Origin: Synergistes sp. | Lineage (GTDB): Bacteria > Synergistota > Synergistia > Synergistales > Synergistaceae | Length of the DNA stretch: 5,896 nucleotides | Direction: 5' to 3' | NCBI GenBank assembly: GCA_016288355.1 | Contig: JAEEYY010000035.1 | Location: 1 to 5,896, forward strand | In this document: positions 1-5,896 of the stretch, in pieces | How the letters are laid out: every line of letters starts with the position of its first letter | Position numbering within the stretch: position 1 is the stretch's first letter | Notes under the pieces: model-generated | The model's database searches: none | What the model saw: the letters and a program-made list of their open reading frames with translations, nothing else | Told to the model about the DNA's origin: nothing | Position numbers and translations under genes: made by a program

Positions 1-419
1 AGGGAAAAGAAGGGGCGCTCGCGCTCCAAGAGAGCCAGAAAGACGTGATCCCCGGCCCACATGGGCAGCTCGGGCAGACGTTCCTTCTCCACCCAGGCCA
101 GCTCGCCCTCGTCGCAGGCGGCCAGCTCCCCTTCCCAGGCGTCGGCGGTGAACAGATGCATATATTCGCCCCACTCCAATTTGCCGCTTTCGTCCAGAGC
201 CACGAAGGTGACCAGGCCCCGGAAGCGCCAGCGGGTGAGCGTGAGACCGGTCTCCTCCTTCACCTCCCGCAGCAGGCATTCCTCCGGGCTTTCCCCGGGC
301 AGGAATTTGCCGCCCACGCCGATCCACTTGCCCTGATTCTCGTCGCAGGCCTTTTTGTTGCGGTACAGCAGCAGATAGCGGCCGTTCTTTTCCAGATAGC
401 ACAAACTGGTCAGCTTCAT
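1..419 (-). CDS. Nudix (MutT-like) hydrolase, 3' end cut off by the window edge
   Basis: Reads as MKLTSLCYLEKNGRYLLLYR onward for 139 residues before leaving the window. A perfect Nudix box (G-x5-E-x7-REVKEETGL) lies at about residues 37-59, preceded by WIGVGG. The REVKEE glutamates are the known Mg2+ ligands of the family. Nudix enzymes hydrolyse nucleoside diphosphate-X compounds; this subgroup is usually annotated 8-oxo-dGTP diphosphatase, a nucleotide-pool cleaning enzyme of the cytosol, but substrate cannot be read from the box. The start is the first ATG after a purine-rich GGGGAGGGG stretch; the GGAGG core at 424-428 is only 4 bases from the ATG, so spacing is short. The usual family length is about 150-160 residues, so only a short tail is missing. 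It lies beyond the operon terminator and is probably an independent unit. Family certain, substrate inferred. Confidence 0.93.
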   Translation of the reverse strand, partial: MKLTSLCYLEKNGRYLLLYRNKKACDENQGKWIGVGGKFLPGESPEECLLREVKEETGLTLTRWRFRGLVTFVALDESGKLEWGEYMHLFTADAWEGELAACDEGELAWVEKERLPELPMWAGDHVFLALLERERPFFS

Positions 420-448
420 GGCCCCTCCCCTGTCCTTCTATATATAAT

Positions 449-477
449 ATTGTAACCCCAAACGCCGGCTTGCGCAA
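449..477 (-). promoter_or_regulatory. Possible sigma-70-type promoter for the Nudix gene
   Basis: On the minus strand TTGCGC (477-472) is followed after 17 bases by TACAAT (454-449), in the only AT-rich patch between the operon terminator and the Nudix start at 419. The -10 element matches consensus at 5 of 6 positions, the -35 at only 3 of 6. TATTAT a few bases further downstream is an alternative -10. A promoter is expected here because the terminator at 524-557 separates this gene from the operon. Exact boxes are uncertain. Confidence 0.4.
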
Positions 478-523
478 GGCGGGGCGACAGTGTCGCGCCT
501 TTGGCGCCGCGCTCTTGGCGCGC

Positions 524-557
524 AAAAAACGGTGCAGTCCGCAGACTGCACCGTTTT
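524..557 (-). terminator. Rho-independent terminator of the hydro-lyase/dehydrogenase operon
   Basis: A perfect 14-bp inverted repeat (526-539 with 544-557) closes a 4-base loop (540-543). On the minus strand the stem runs into six consecutive T residues (529-524), the classical intrinsic terminator layout. It begins 47 bases after the dehydrogenase stop codon. Part of the T run belongs to the stem because the repeat starts with AAAA. The same hairpin read on the plus strand is followed by a weaker TTTTCGTTT, so some bidirectional activity is possible, but no plus-strand gene ends here. Confidence 0.93.
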
Positions 558-604
558 CGTTTGGCTATGCAGCGTCCGCGGACGCTTTTTGCGGGAGATG
601 AAGC

Positions 605-1873
605 TTAGTCAGCGTAGCCGACCAGAGCGGCGTCGTCCCAACGGCACATTTCATGTACCTTGGCCTTGGCGGCTTCGAGCTTCTCGCCGACGAAGGTGGG
701 ATCGATGTGACGGGCGATGGCGGCGGCCATATCGATGGTGGAAGCGGCATGCTCGGCCCAGTCGGGATCGCCGACGAAGTCACGCAGCACGTCGTAGGTG
801 ATGGTGCCGGGTTCTTTGGCCAGCAGGACTTCGCCCAGAGCCTTTTCGATCTTGGCGGCGGCTTCGTTCAGGCCCAGGTACTCCAGCATCATCTTGGAGG
901 TCATGACGATGGCGGAGGGGTTGACCTTGTACTGATGGGCGTACTTCGGAACGGAACCGGAAGAGGTCTCGAAGATGGCGGCGTTTTCGCCGATGTTGCC
1001 GGAGGGGGAGAAGCCCAGACCGCCGGTGAGCTGGGAAGCTTCGTCGGACAGGATGTCGCCGAACACGTTGGAGGCGATGACGACGCTGTAATCCTGCGGG
1101 TTCTTGATGAACCACATGGCGGTGGCGTCGGCGTTTTCTTCGCGGGCTTCGATGCCGTACTTTTCATATTCCTTGGCAACTTCCAGGAAGATGCGCTTCA
1201 TCATGCCGTCGGTCTCGCGGATGACGTTGGCCTTGTTGCAGCAAACGACGCTCTTGCGGCCGGTGGCCTTGGCGTATTCGAAGCCGGCGCGGATGATGCG
1301 TTCGCAGCCGTCGGCGGAGAACACACGCCAGGAAGTGGCTACGTCGCGGCCGCGGAAACGATCCATGCCCTTATGCCAGTCGAAATGTTCGGCGGGAACG
1401 GGATGGAATTCAACGGCGGAGTACAGGTCTTCGGTGTTTTCACGGAACATCACGATGTCGATGTCCGGATCCTTGGCCAGAGGAGTGCCGATGCCGGGCA
1501 GCTTCTTGGCGGGACGCATGTTGATGTAGAGGTCGAACTTCTGGCGCATCTGGAGGATGGCGGACTTGAAGCCCTTGACGCCGGACTTGGAGGTGATGGC
1601 GGCCATCAGGGTAGCGTCGGTGTCTTCGATGGTCTTGATGGTTTCGGGCGGAACGGTGTTGCAGCGGGGATCGCCTTCACCGAACTTCTTGATGGAGCGT
1701 TCCCACATGCACCAACCCAGGTCGGCGCGGACCCAGTCGATGGGCAGGTCCAGGGATTCCAGAACCAGCAGAGCGCCTTCCATCATGTCGAAACCGGAGT
1801 CGTCGCCGGCCATGTAGCAAACTTTGTAGCGGTCTTTCTTTTCAGCAACCTGCAGAACGTTTTCACGTGCCAT
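605..1873 (-). CDS. Isocitrate/homoisocitrate-type beta-decarboxylating dehydrogenase, probably NADP-dependent
   Basis: 422 residues, close to the 416 of E. coli Icd. The family oxidises a 2-hydroxyacid with a 3-carboxylate and releases CO2 to give a 2-oxoacid; the likely reaction is isocitrate to 2-oxoglutarate, or the homoisocitrate analogue. Visible landmarks: substrate arginines R110, R120 and R144 (in FRENTEDLY), catalytic Y151 and K214, and metal aspartates D249, D273 and D277 (NVFGDILSDEAS). Coenzyme side: SGSVPKYAHQYKVNP with K310, Y311 and V317, then Y360 and R364; these correspond to K344, Y345, V351, Y391 and R395, the NADP-selecting set of E. coli Icd. Odd points: the N-terminal GDGIG is GDDSG (23-27), the usual His of HGTAP is S305, and the Asn after the substrate serine (S104) is I106, as in Lys12/AksF homoisocitrate dehydrogenases. 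Last gene of the operon, with AGGAGG at 1884-1889, ten bases from the ATG. Family sure; exact substrate open between isocitrate and homoisocitrate. Confidence 0.9.
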   Translation of the reverse strand: MARENVLQVAEKKDRYKVCYMAGDDSGFDMMEGALLVLESLDLPIDWVRADLGWCMWERSIKKFGEGDPRCNTVPPETIKTIEDTDATLMAAITSKSGVKGFKSAILQMRQKFDLYINMRPAKKLPGIGTPLAKDPDIDIVMFRENTEDLYSAVEFHPVPAEHFDWHKGMDRFRGRDVATSWRVFSADGCERIIRAGFEYAKATGRKSVVCCNKANVIRETDGMMKRIFLEVAKEYEKYGIEAREENADATAMWFIKNPQDYSVVIASNVFGDILSDEASQLTGGLGFSPSGNIGENAAIFETSSGSVPKYAHQYKVNPSAIVMTSKMMLEYLGLNEAAAKIEKALGEVLLAKEPGTITYDVLRDFVGDPDWAEHAASTIDMAAAIARHIDPTFVGEKLEAAKAKVHEMCRWDDAALVGYAD

Positions 1874-1935
1874 GTTAATGTTTCCTCCTAAAAATTTATA
1901 TTAATGATTTGAAACTCAAGCGATGCCGGAAAGGC

Positions 1936-2436
1936 TTAGGCAAGACCTAATTCTTTCTTGACGTGGGGGATCAGGCCGCCGTCGGCGATGAGGCCCTGCA
2001 CGAATTCGGGATAGTGCGGGAAGGGGATCTTCTGGCCCTTGGCGGTGGTGATGACGAAGTTGTCGAAGTCGATGGTCACTTCTTCGCCGGATTCGATGGC
2101 GTCGACCGCCTCGGGGCAGATGATGATGGCCAGGCCTTCGTTGAAGCAGTTGCGGTAGTAGATGCGGGCGAAGCTGCGGGCGATGATGGCCGCGATGCCG
2201 CGTTCCTTGATGCAGGTGACGGCCTGCTCACGGGAGGAGCCGCAGCCCCAGTTCTTGCCGCCGACGATGATGTCGCCGGCCTTGGCGTTCTTGTTGAACT
2301 CAGCGTCCAGGTCTTCGCAGGCCACCTTGGCCATGTCGGCCCGTTCCTTGATGGTGTAGGTGTACTTGCCGGGGAAGATGACGTCGGTGTTGACGTCGTC
2401 GCCGTATTTCCAAACTTTACCAGTTACCACTGACAT
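1936..2436 (-). CDS. LeuD/HacB-type hydro-lyase small subunit (pair 2)
   Basis: 166 residues, normal for the small (swivel-domain) subunit of isopropylmalate isomerase/homoaconitase. It pairs with a LeuC-type large subunit to form the cytosolic [4Fe-4S] enzyme that moves a hydroxyl group by dehydration and rehydration. Key motifs: YGDDVNTDVIFPGKY (11-25), the substrate-binding GCGSSREQA (64-72, with S67-S68-R69 matching the aconitase Ser-Arg pair) and ARIYYRN (90-96). The loop that sets substrate choice reads KYTYT (24-28), unlike KYLFE in the other small subunit here and with no arginine of the YLRT type. It begins 18 bases after the pair 2 large-subunit stop, with AAGGAG at 2446-2451 nine bases from the ATG, so translation is tightly linked to that gene. 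Substrate is unassigned: isopropylmalate, aconitate, homoaconitate and dimethylmalate enzymes share this fold. Confidence 0.92.
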   Translation of the reverse strand: MSVVTGKVWKYGDDVNTDVIFPGKYTYTIKERADMAKVACEDLDAEFNKNAKAGDIIVGGKNWGCGSSREQAVTCIKERGIAAIIARSFARIYYRNCFNEGLAIIICPEAVDAIESGEEVTIDFDNFVITTAKGQKIPFPHYPEFVQGLIADGGLIPHVKKELGLA

Positions 2437-2454
2437 GTTGATATTCTCCTTTCC

Positions 2455-3717
2455 TTACAGAGCTTCGCGGGGGTCGGCGATCTCGCCCTTGAGGGCGGAA
2501 GCGGCGACGGTCATGGGGCTGGCCAGGTAGATGAAGCTTTCCTTGTCGCCCATGCGGCCCTTGAAGTTACGGTTTGCGGTGGAGATGGCAGCCTCGCCGG
2601 GAGCCAGGATGCCTTCATGGTTGCCCATGCAGGGACCGCAGCCCGGGTTGCAGACCACGCAGCCGGCGTCCAGGAAGACGTCGATCAGGCCTTCCTTCAT
2701 CAGCTGACGGTAGACCTTCCAGGAAGCGGGGATGACCACGGTGCGGACCTTGACATGCTTGCCCTTGAGGATGGAAGCGGCGGCCTGGAAGTCGATGAGG
2801 CGGCCGTTGGTGCAGGAGCCCAGGAAGGCTTCGTGGATCTCGGTGCCCTTGACTTCGTCGATGGGGGCGTAGTTGTCCACCTTGTGGGGCTTGGCCACGC
2901 CGGGCTTGATGTCGGCCAGATCGTAATGGTATTCCTTGGCGTAGGTGGCGTCTTCGTCGGCCCAGATGGCTTCCCATTTGTCGGTCTTGGCGTTGTTGTT
3001 GGCCTTGATGAAGTCCAGCACCTTCTGGTCGGGCTTGCACACGGCGTTCTTGGCGCCGAATTCGATGCCCATGTTGCACAGGGTCATGCGCTCGGCGATG
3101 GACATGTTCTCGATGCCTTCGCCGTGGAATTCCACGGACATGTAGTCAGCGCCGTCGGCACGGACGTCGCCGATGAACTTGAGGATGAAGTCTTTGGCGG
3201 TGACGCCGGGGTTGAACTTGCCGGTGACGACGACCTTCATGGATTCGGGGACCTTGAACCACAGATGACCGGTGGCCCAGGTGCCGGCCATTTCGGAACG
3301 GCCGATGCCGGTGGAGAAAGCGCCCATAGCGCCGTAGGTGCAGGTATGGGAGTCGGAGCCCACCATTACCAGACCGGGCAGAGCGTAGCCTTCTTCGACC
3401 ATCTTCTGGTGGCAGACGCCGCCTTCGGACATGACGTCGTAGAAGTTCGGGATGCCCTGAGCCTTGGAGAACTCACGGACTTCCTTGTGGTTGACCGCAT
3501 GGTCAGAGGAGGGAGCCGGTACCGCATGGTCCAGGATGAAGCAGATGCGTTCCGGATACTTGACCTTTTCCACGCCGATCTTCTTGAAGATGCGGGCGAT
3601 GGGGGCGCCGTTGTCGTGACTCATGCACCAATCCGGCTCGACGGTGACGATGTCGTTGGCACTCACTTCATAGCCGGCTTTTTTGGAAAATACCTTTTCG
3701 GCAAAAGTCTTGCCCAT
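2455..3717 (-). CDS. LeuC/HacA-type hydro-lyase large subunit (pair 2, canonical active site)
   Basis: 420 residues, the usual length of the short LeuC form found in archaea and many anaerobes. It binds the [4Fe-4S] cluster that coordinates the substrate hydroxyl in 3-isopropylmalate dehydratase, homoaconitase or 2,3-dimethylmalate dehydratase. Cluster ligands are C302 (GSCTNG) and C360 and C363 (NPGCGPCMG). The expected acid-base residues are all present: D63-H64 (LDHAVPA), H103 (GGVCHQ), D122-S123-H124 (SDSHTCTYGAMGAF) and E219 (CNMGIEFGAK). The C-terminus has the typical STANRNFKGRMG and YLASP motifs. AAGGAG at 3730-3735 stands 12 bases from the ATG, slightly further than for its neighbours. 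It follows a 97-base gap holding a GC hairpin and is followed after 18 bases by its small subunit. Family certain. Automatic annotation would say LeuC, but the neighbouring Icd-like gene argues for a tricarboxylate substrate. Confidence 0.93.
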   Translation of the reverse strand: MGKTFAEKVFSKKAGYEVSANDIVTVEPDWCMSHDNGAPIARIFKKIGVEKVKYPERICFILDHAVPAPSSDHAVNHKEVREFSKAQGIPNFYDVMSEGGVCHQKMVEEGYALPGLVMVGSDSHTCTYGAMGAFSTGIGRSEMAGTWATGHLWFKVPESMKVVVTGKFNPGVTAKDFILKFIGDVRADGADYMSVEFHGEGIENMSIAERMTLCNMGIEFGAKNAVCKPDQKVLDFIKANNNAKTDKWEAIWADEDATYAKEYHYDLADIKPGVAKPHKVDNYAPIDEVKGTEIHEAFLGSCTNGRLIDFQAAASILKGKHVKVRTVVIPASWKVYRQLMKEGLIDVFLDAGCVVCNPGCGPCMGNHEGILAPGEAAISTANRNFKGRMGDKESFIYLASPMTVAASALKGEIADPREAL

Positions 3718-3761
3718 TTACTTTTCACGCTCCTTGTTTATGTTTATTCTTGCAAATCTGA

Positions 3762-3786
3762 GCCGGGGCGGGGCTGCCGCCCCGGC
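3762..3786 (-). other. GC-rich intercistronic hairpin between the two hydro-lyase pairs
   Basis: GCCGGGGCGG (3762-3771) pairs perfectly with CCGCCCCGGC (3777-3786) around a 5-base loop, making a 10-bp nearly all-GC stem in the 97-base gap between the pair 1 small subunit and the pair 2 large subunit. On the transcribed strand it is followed by CTCAGATTTGC, not by a T run, so it does not look like a normal terminator. It may stabilise or mark a processing point in the mRNA, or reduce read-through so that the two pairs are made in different amounts. The structure is seen; the role is inferred. Confidence 0.6.
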
Positions 3787-3814
3787 CTGTTACCGGATCA
3801 AACGGGGCAGAGGC

Positions 3815-4339
3815 TCACTTTTTGGCGGCCTGCTGCTTCATATACTGGAAGATGCCGCCGGCGGCCATGATGTCGCGCTCCAGGTCGGAGACGGCGTCGC
3901 CGTGGAATTCCTTGCCGTTGTTCAGGTCTTTGATGATGCCGGCATCCATGTTCACTTCCAGCTCGTCGCCGTCCTTGATGTCGCCGTCGGCAATGGCCTT
4001 GCTCAGGCCGTTGATGAACAGCACGGGATAGGCGTTGGAGATGCAGTTGCGGTAGTAGATGCGGGCGCAGTTCTCGGTGAGCAGGCAGGGAACGCCGGCA
4101 TATTTCAGGCAGTACACCGCGTGCTCGCGGGAGGAGCCGCAGCCGAAGTTCTTACCGGCTACCACAAAGTCGCCGGGCTTGACTTCCTTGGCAAAGTTTT
4201 CCTTGCCGGGGTAATATTCGAAAGAGAACTGGGGCATGTTGTTGGGGTCGGTCTCGAACAGGTATTTGTTGTGATAGATGAGGTCGGTATCCACGTCGTC
4301 GCCGAATACCCAAGCTCTGCCTTTGAGAATTTCTGCCAT
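3815..4339 (-). CDS. LeuD/HacB-type hydro-lyase small subunit (pair 1)
   Basis: 174 residues, normal for the family's swivel-domain subunit. Motifs in order: VFGDDVDTDLIYHNKY (11-26), GCGSSREHA (66-74, substrate-binding S69-S70-R71) and ARIYYRN (92-98). The specificity loop is KYLFETDP (25-32): the YL of the YLRT motif reported for methanogen homoaconitase is kept but the arginine is F28. This differs from the pair 2 small subunit, so the two are old paralogues and not a recent duplication. It starts 21 bases after the pair 1 large-subunit stop with AGGAGG at 4350-4355, ten bases from the ATG, and ends in a lysine-rich tail (QQAAKK). Its partner is the adjacent divergent large subunit. Substrate is unknown; aconitase-like, isopropylmalate-like and dimethylmalate-like roles remain possible. 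Confidence 0.92.
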   Translation of the reverse strand: MAEILKGRAWVFGDDVDTDLIYHNKYLFETDPNNMPQFSFEYYPGKENFAKEVKPGDFVVAGKNFGCGSSREHAVYCLKYAGVPCLLTENCARIYYRNCISNAYPVLFINGLSKAIADGDIKDGDELEVNMDAGIIKDLNNGKEFHGDAVSDLERDIMAAGGIFQYMKQQAAKK

Positions 4340-4360
4340 TGTAAATTTTCCTCCTCTATC

Positions 4361-5644
4361 TTATTTCAAATACTTGCGCGGGTCGGTGATGCAGCCGTTG
4401 ATGGCGGAAGCCATGGCCACGGCCGGGCTGGCCAGGTAGGTGTGAGAGCCCTTGCCGACCTTACCGATGAAGTTGCGGTTGGTGGTGGACATACCCACGG
4501 CGCCCGCGGGCATGGTGCCGTAATGCTCGGCGGTGCACAGAGCGCAGGTGGGGTTGGTGCAGACGACGCCGCACTTGAGGAAATCGGCAATGTAGCCGGC
4601 CTCGGTCAGCTTGAGCTGAGTCTCGGTAGTGGCCGGGGTGATGATGGCGCGGAAGCCTACGGGCAGCTTGGGGAAGCCGGCGGCCTTCAGGACCTTCCAG
4701 GCGGCCTCGATATCCTCGAAACGGCCGTTGGAGCAGGAACCGATATGGATCTGATCCAGGTGTTCGCCTTCAACTTCGGAGATGGGCTTCACGTTGTCCG
4801 GAGAATCGGGGCAGGCCACCATGGGCTCCAGATCGGACACGTCGTAATGCAGGACCTGGCAGTATTCCGCGTCGGGATCGGCGGTCAGCTGAGCCACGCG
4901 TTCCTTGACCACGTCGCCGGCCCGTTCCACCAGCCAGTCCAGGACCTTGCCGGAAGGCATGATGATCGGGATCTTGGCGGACATTTCGGTGGCCATGGAG
5001 CACAGGCAGATGCGGTCGGCCAGATCGGCGTTGTCGATGGCTTCGCCGTAGAATTCCACGGCCTTGAAGTACATGCCGGAAGCGCCCAGGTCGCCGATGA
5101 GCTTGAGCAGGAAGTCGCGCATATATACGCCGGGCTTGAATTTGCCGTCCACCACGATCTTCATGGTCTCGGGCACGCGGAACCAGTTGATGCCGTTGAT
5201 GTAGGCCACGGCCACGTCGGAGTTGCCCACGCCGGTGGCGAAGGCGCCCACGGAACCCAGCAGGTTCATGTGGGAGTCGGTGCCCAGGACCACGTCGCCG
5301 GGCTTGATCATGCCGGCTTCCAGCATAACGTGCTGGCCGATGCCGTTGTTGATGTCGAAGACCCGCTTGATGCCCTGCTTCTTGGCGAAGTCGCGGATGA
5401 TCTGCTGGTTCTTGGCGACTTTTTCGGAACGGGTAGGAGCCTGCAGGTCAAAGGTGTAAGCGATCTTGTCCGGATCCCAGACCTTGGCGTCCTCGCCCAT
5501 TTCTTCCACGAACTGCAGCACCACGTTAGCGCCGCCGAAATCGCGGGCGGTGGCCCAGTCGATGTTGCACCAGACGCGGTCGCCGACTTTGACTTCGTGG
5601 CCGCAGGCGCGTTCCATCATTTTCATGATTGCAGTCTTGCCCAT
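4361..5644 (-). CDS. Divergent LeuC/HacA-type hydro-lyase large subunit (pair 1, two active-site His replaced)
   Basis: 427 residues along the full LeuC/aconitase-family length. Cluster cysteines are in place: C304 (GSCSNG), C367 and C370 (NPTCALC). Also kept are D123-S124-H125 (GTDSHMNLLGSVGAF), E220 (CSMATEMSAK), STTNRNFIGKVG and YLASP. Two usual active-site histidines are missing: the Asp-His pair of the DHxxP motif is D66-L67 (FDLQAP), and the His of GI(C/G)HQ is Q104, with His moved one place to H105 (GIGQHV). No gap is needed around the second site. The frame is intact and well conserved elsewhere, so decay is unlikely; it more likely has a different substrate or performs only part of the reaction. 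GGAGGT at 5654-5659 lies nine bases from the ATG. It is followed by its small subunit after 21 bases and preceded by the partial gene 63 bases upstream. Family certain, function unresolved. Confidence 0.9.
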   Translation of the reverse strand: MGKTAIMKMMERACGHEVKVGDRVWCNIDWATARDFGGANVVLQFVEEMGEDAKVWDPDKIAYTFDLQAPTRSEKVAKNQQIIRDFAKKQGIKRVFDINNGIGQHVMLEAGMIKPGDVVLGTDSHMNLLGSVGAFATGVGNSDVAVAYINGINWFRVPETMKIVVDGKFKPGVYMRDFLLKLIGDLGASGMYFKAVEFYGEAIDNADLADRICLCSMATEMSAKIPIIMPSGKVLDWLVERAGDVVKERVAQLTADPDAEYCQVLHYDVSDLEPMVACPDSPDNVKPISEVEGEHLDQIHIGSCSNGRFEDIEAAWKVLKAAGFPKLPVGFRAIITPATTETQLKLTEAGYIADFLKCGVVCTNPTCALCTAEHYGTMPAGAVGMSTTNRNFIGKVGKGSHTYLASPAVAMASAINGCITDPRKYLK

Positions 5645-5707
5645 TAAGAATTTACCTCCATGTAGTTTATTAAAAACTCAAAAGCTGTAAACGATCTTAG
5701 AAGTCGA

Positions 5708-5896
5708 TTACTTCATGCCCAAAAAGGCCTTGACGCCTTCGAACATCATGAAGTCGGCCTTGTTGATGAGGACGGCTTCCGGGCTGCGCAGGGTGCCGTC
5801 GCCTTCCTTGGCGTGGACGGCGATGCAGTGAGCGATCTGGCTGGGGCAGTTGTTGCGCATGGCCACGCCGGTGCCGGAGAAGGGATGGCGCAGGTC
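5708..5896 (-). CDS. C-terminal 62 residues of an unidentified protein (5' end outside the window)
   Basis: An open frame enters from the right edge in the phase DLRHPFSGTGVAMRNN and ends FEGVKAFLGMK before TAA at 5710-5708. The reading is supported by the same third-position G/C preference as the genes that follow, by being open to the edge, and by a 63-base AT-rich gap before the next start with no terminator in it, so it is probably the preceding gene of the same operon. I do not recognise the family. The HPFSG stretch recalls the HPxG turn of PrpF/methylitaconate-isomerase proteins and the GHPxG of thiolases, but the rest fits neither. A citrate- or homocitrate-forming synthase would suit the pathway, yet the remembered C-termini of Re-citrate synthases do not match. 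No membrane segment is seen. Confidence 0.75.
   Translation of the reverse strand, partial: DLRHPFSGTGVAMRNNCPSQIAHCIAVHAKEGDGTLRSPEAVLINKADFMMFEGVKAFLGMK

Noticed and set aside
45..455. Plus-strand open frames of 136 and 91 codons over the Nudix gene
   Set aside because: Both are antisense to a minus-strand frame with a perfect Nudix box; their translations show no recognisable motif.
483..523. Cluster of small GC palindromes (GCGAC/GTCGC, GCGCC/GGCGC) beside the terminator
   Set aside because: Stems are only about 5 bp in very GC-rich sequence and are not repeated elsewhere in the window; not enough to call a repeat family or regulatory RNA.
490..801. Plus-strand Arg-rich frame of 103 codons
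   Set aside because: It runs through the terminator hairpin and the end of the dehydrogenase gene; arginine-rich composition is typical of an out-of-frame GC-rich read.
1874..1935. Possible promoter in the AT-rich leader of the dehydrogenase gene (TTGAGT then TATAAA)
   Set aside because: The spacing is only about 13 bases, too short for a standard promoter; the gap is adequately explained as an intercistronic leader with an AGGAGG site.
1936..5644. Reading the operon as ordinary leucine biosynthesis
   Set aside because: The dehydrogenase has isocitrate-type FRENTEDLY and NADP determinants in place of LeuB features, no LeuA is visible, and two non-identical hydro-lyase pairs are present; still, leucine synthesis cannot be fully excluded without the flanking genes.
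653..5647. Very long plus-strand open frames opposite the operon (653-1891, 2617-3870, 3683-5647)
   Set aside because: They mirror the minus-strand genes, arise from strong G/C preference at third codon positions, give low-complexity Gly/Val/Asp/His-rich translations with no family motifs, and the minus-strand products have unmistakable conserved motifs and ribosome sites.
5664..5691. Possible internal promoter before the pair 1 large subunit (TTTACA, 16 bases, TAAACT on the minus strand)
   Set aside because: The -10 matches only 4 of 6 positions in an AT-rich gap where such matches occur by chance, and no terminator separates it from the upstream gene.

Overview
The window carries one dense minus-strand operon of low-potential carboxylic-acid metabolism and, downstream of its terminator, an unrelated minus-strand Nudix gene. 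The sequence is GC-rich inside genes with AT-rich gaps. Most starts have strong AGGAGG/AAGGAG-type Shine-Dalgarno sites 9-12 bases upstream. The Nudix protein resembles MutT-like proteins common in Clostridia. I infer a high-GC anaerobic Clostridia member (Oscillospiraceae-like); a Desulfovibrio-like anaerobe is not excluded. No direct taxonomic marker is present.

Layout in transcription order (right to left): (1) 5896-5708, the C-terminal 62 residues of an unidentified protein. (2) 5644-4361 and 4339-3815, a large and a small subunit of a LeuC/LeuD-type (isopropylmalate isomerase/homoaconitase family) [4Fe-4S] hydro-lyase, called pair 1. (3) A 97-base gap with a 10-bp GC hairpin. (4) 3717-2455 and 2436-1936, a second such large and small subunit, called pair 2. 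(5) 1873-605, a 422-residue isocitrate/homoisocitrate-type beta-decarboxylating dehydrogenase with the residues that make E. coli isocitrate dehydrogenase use NADP. (6) 557-524, a strong Rho-independent terminator. (7) 419-1, a Nudix hydrolase running off the left edge, with a possible promoter of its own at 477-449.

The operon holds all the enzymes needed to move a hydroxyl group on a 2-hydroxy tri- or dicarboxylate and then oxidatively decarboxylate the product to a 2-oxoacid. The simplest reading is citrate to aconitate to isocitrate to 2-oxoglutarate, with LeuCD-type enzymes in place of classical aconitase; a homocitrate or other 2-oxoacid route is possible. The oddity is that there are two different hydro-lyases. 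Pair 2 looks canonical. Pair 1 keeps the three cluster cysteines but lacks two histidines conserved in aconitase and LeuC active sites. A split of dehydration and hydration between two enzymes, or a separate substrate for pair 1, are the leading ideas; neither can be proved from sequence alone.

Long plus-strand open frames opposite these genes are codon-bias shadows and are not annotated.
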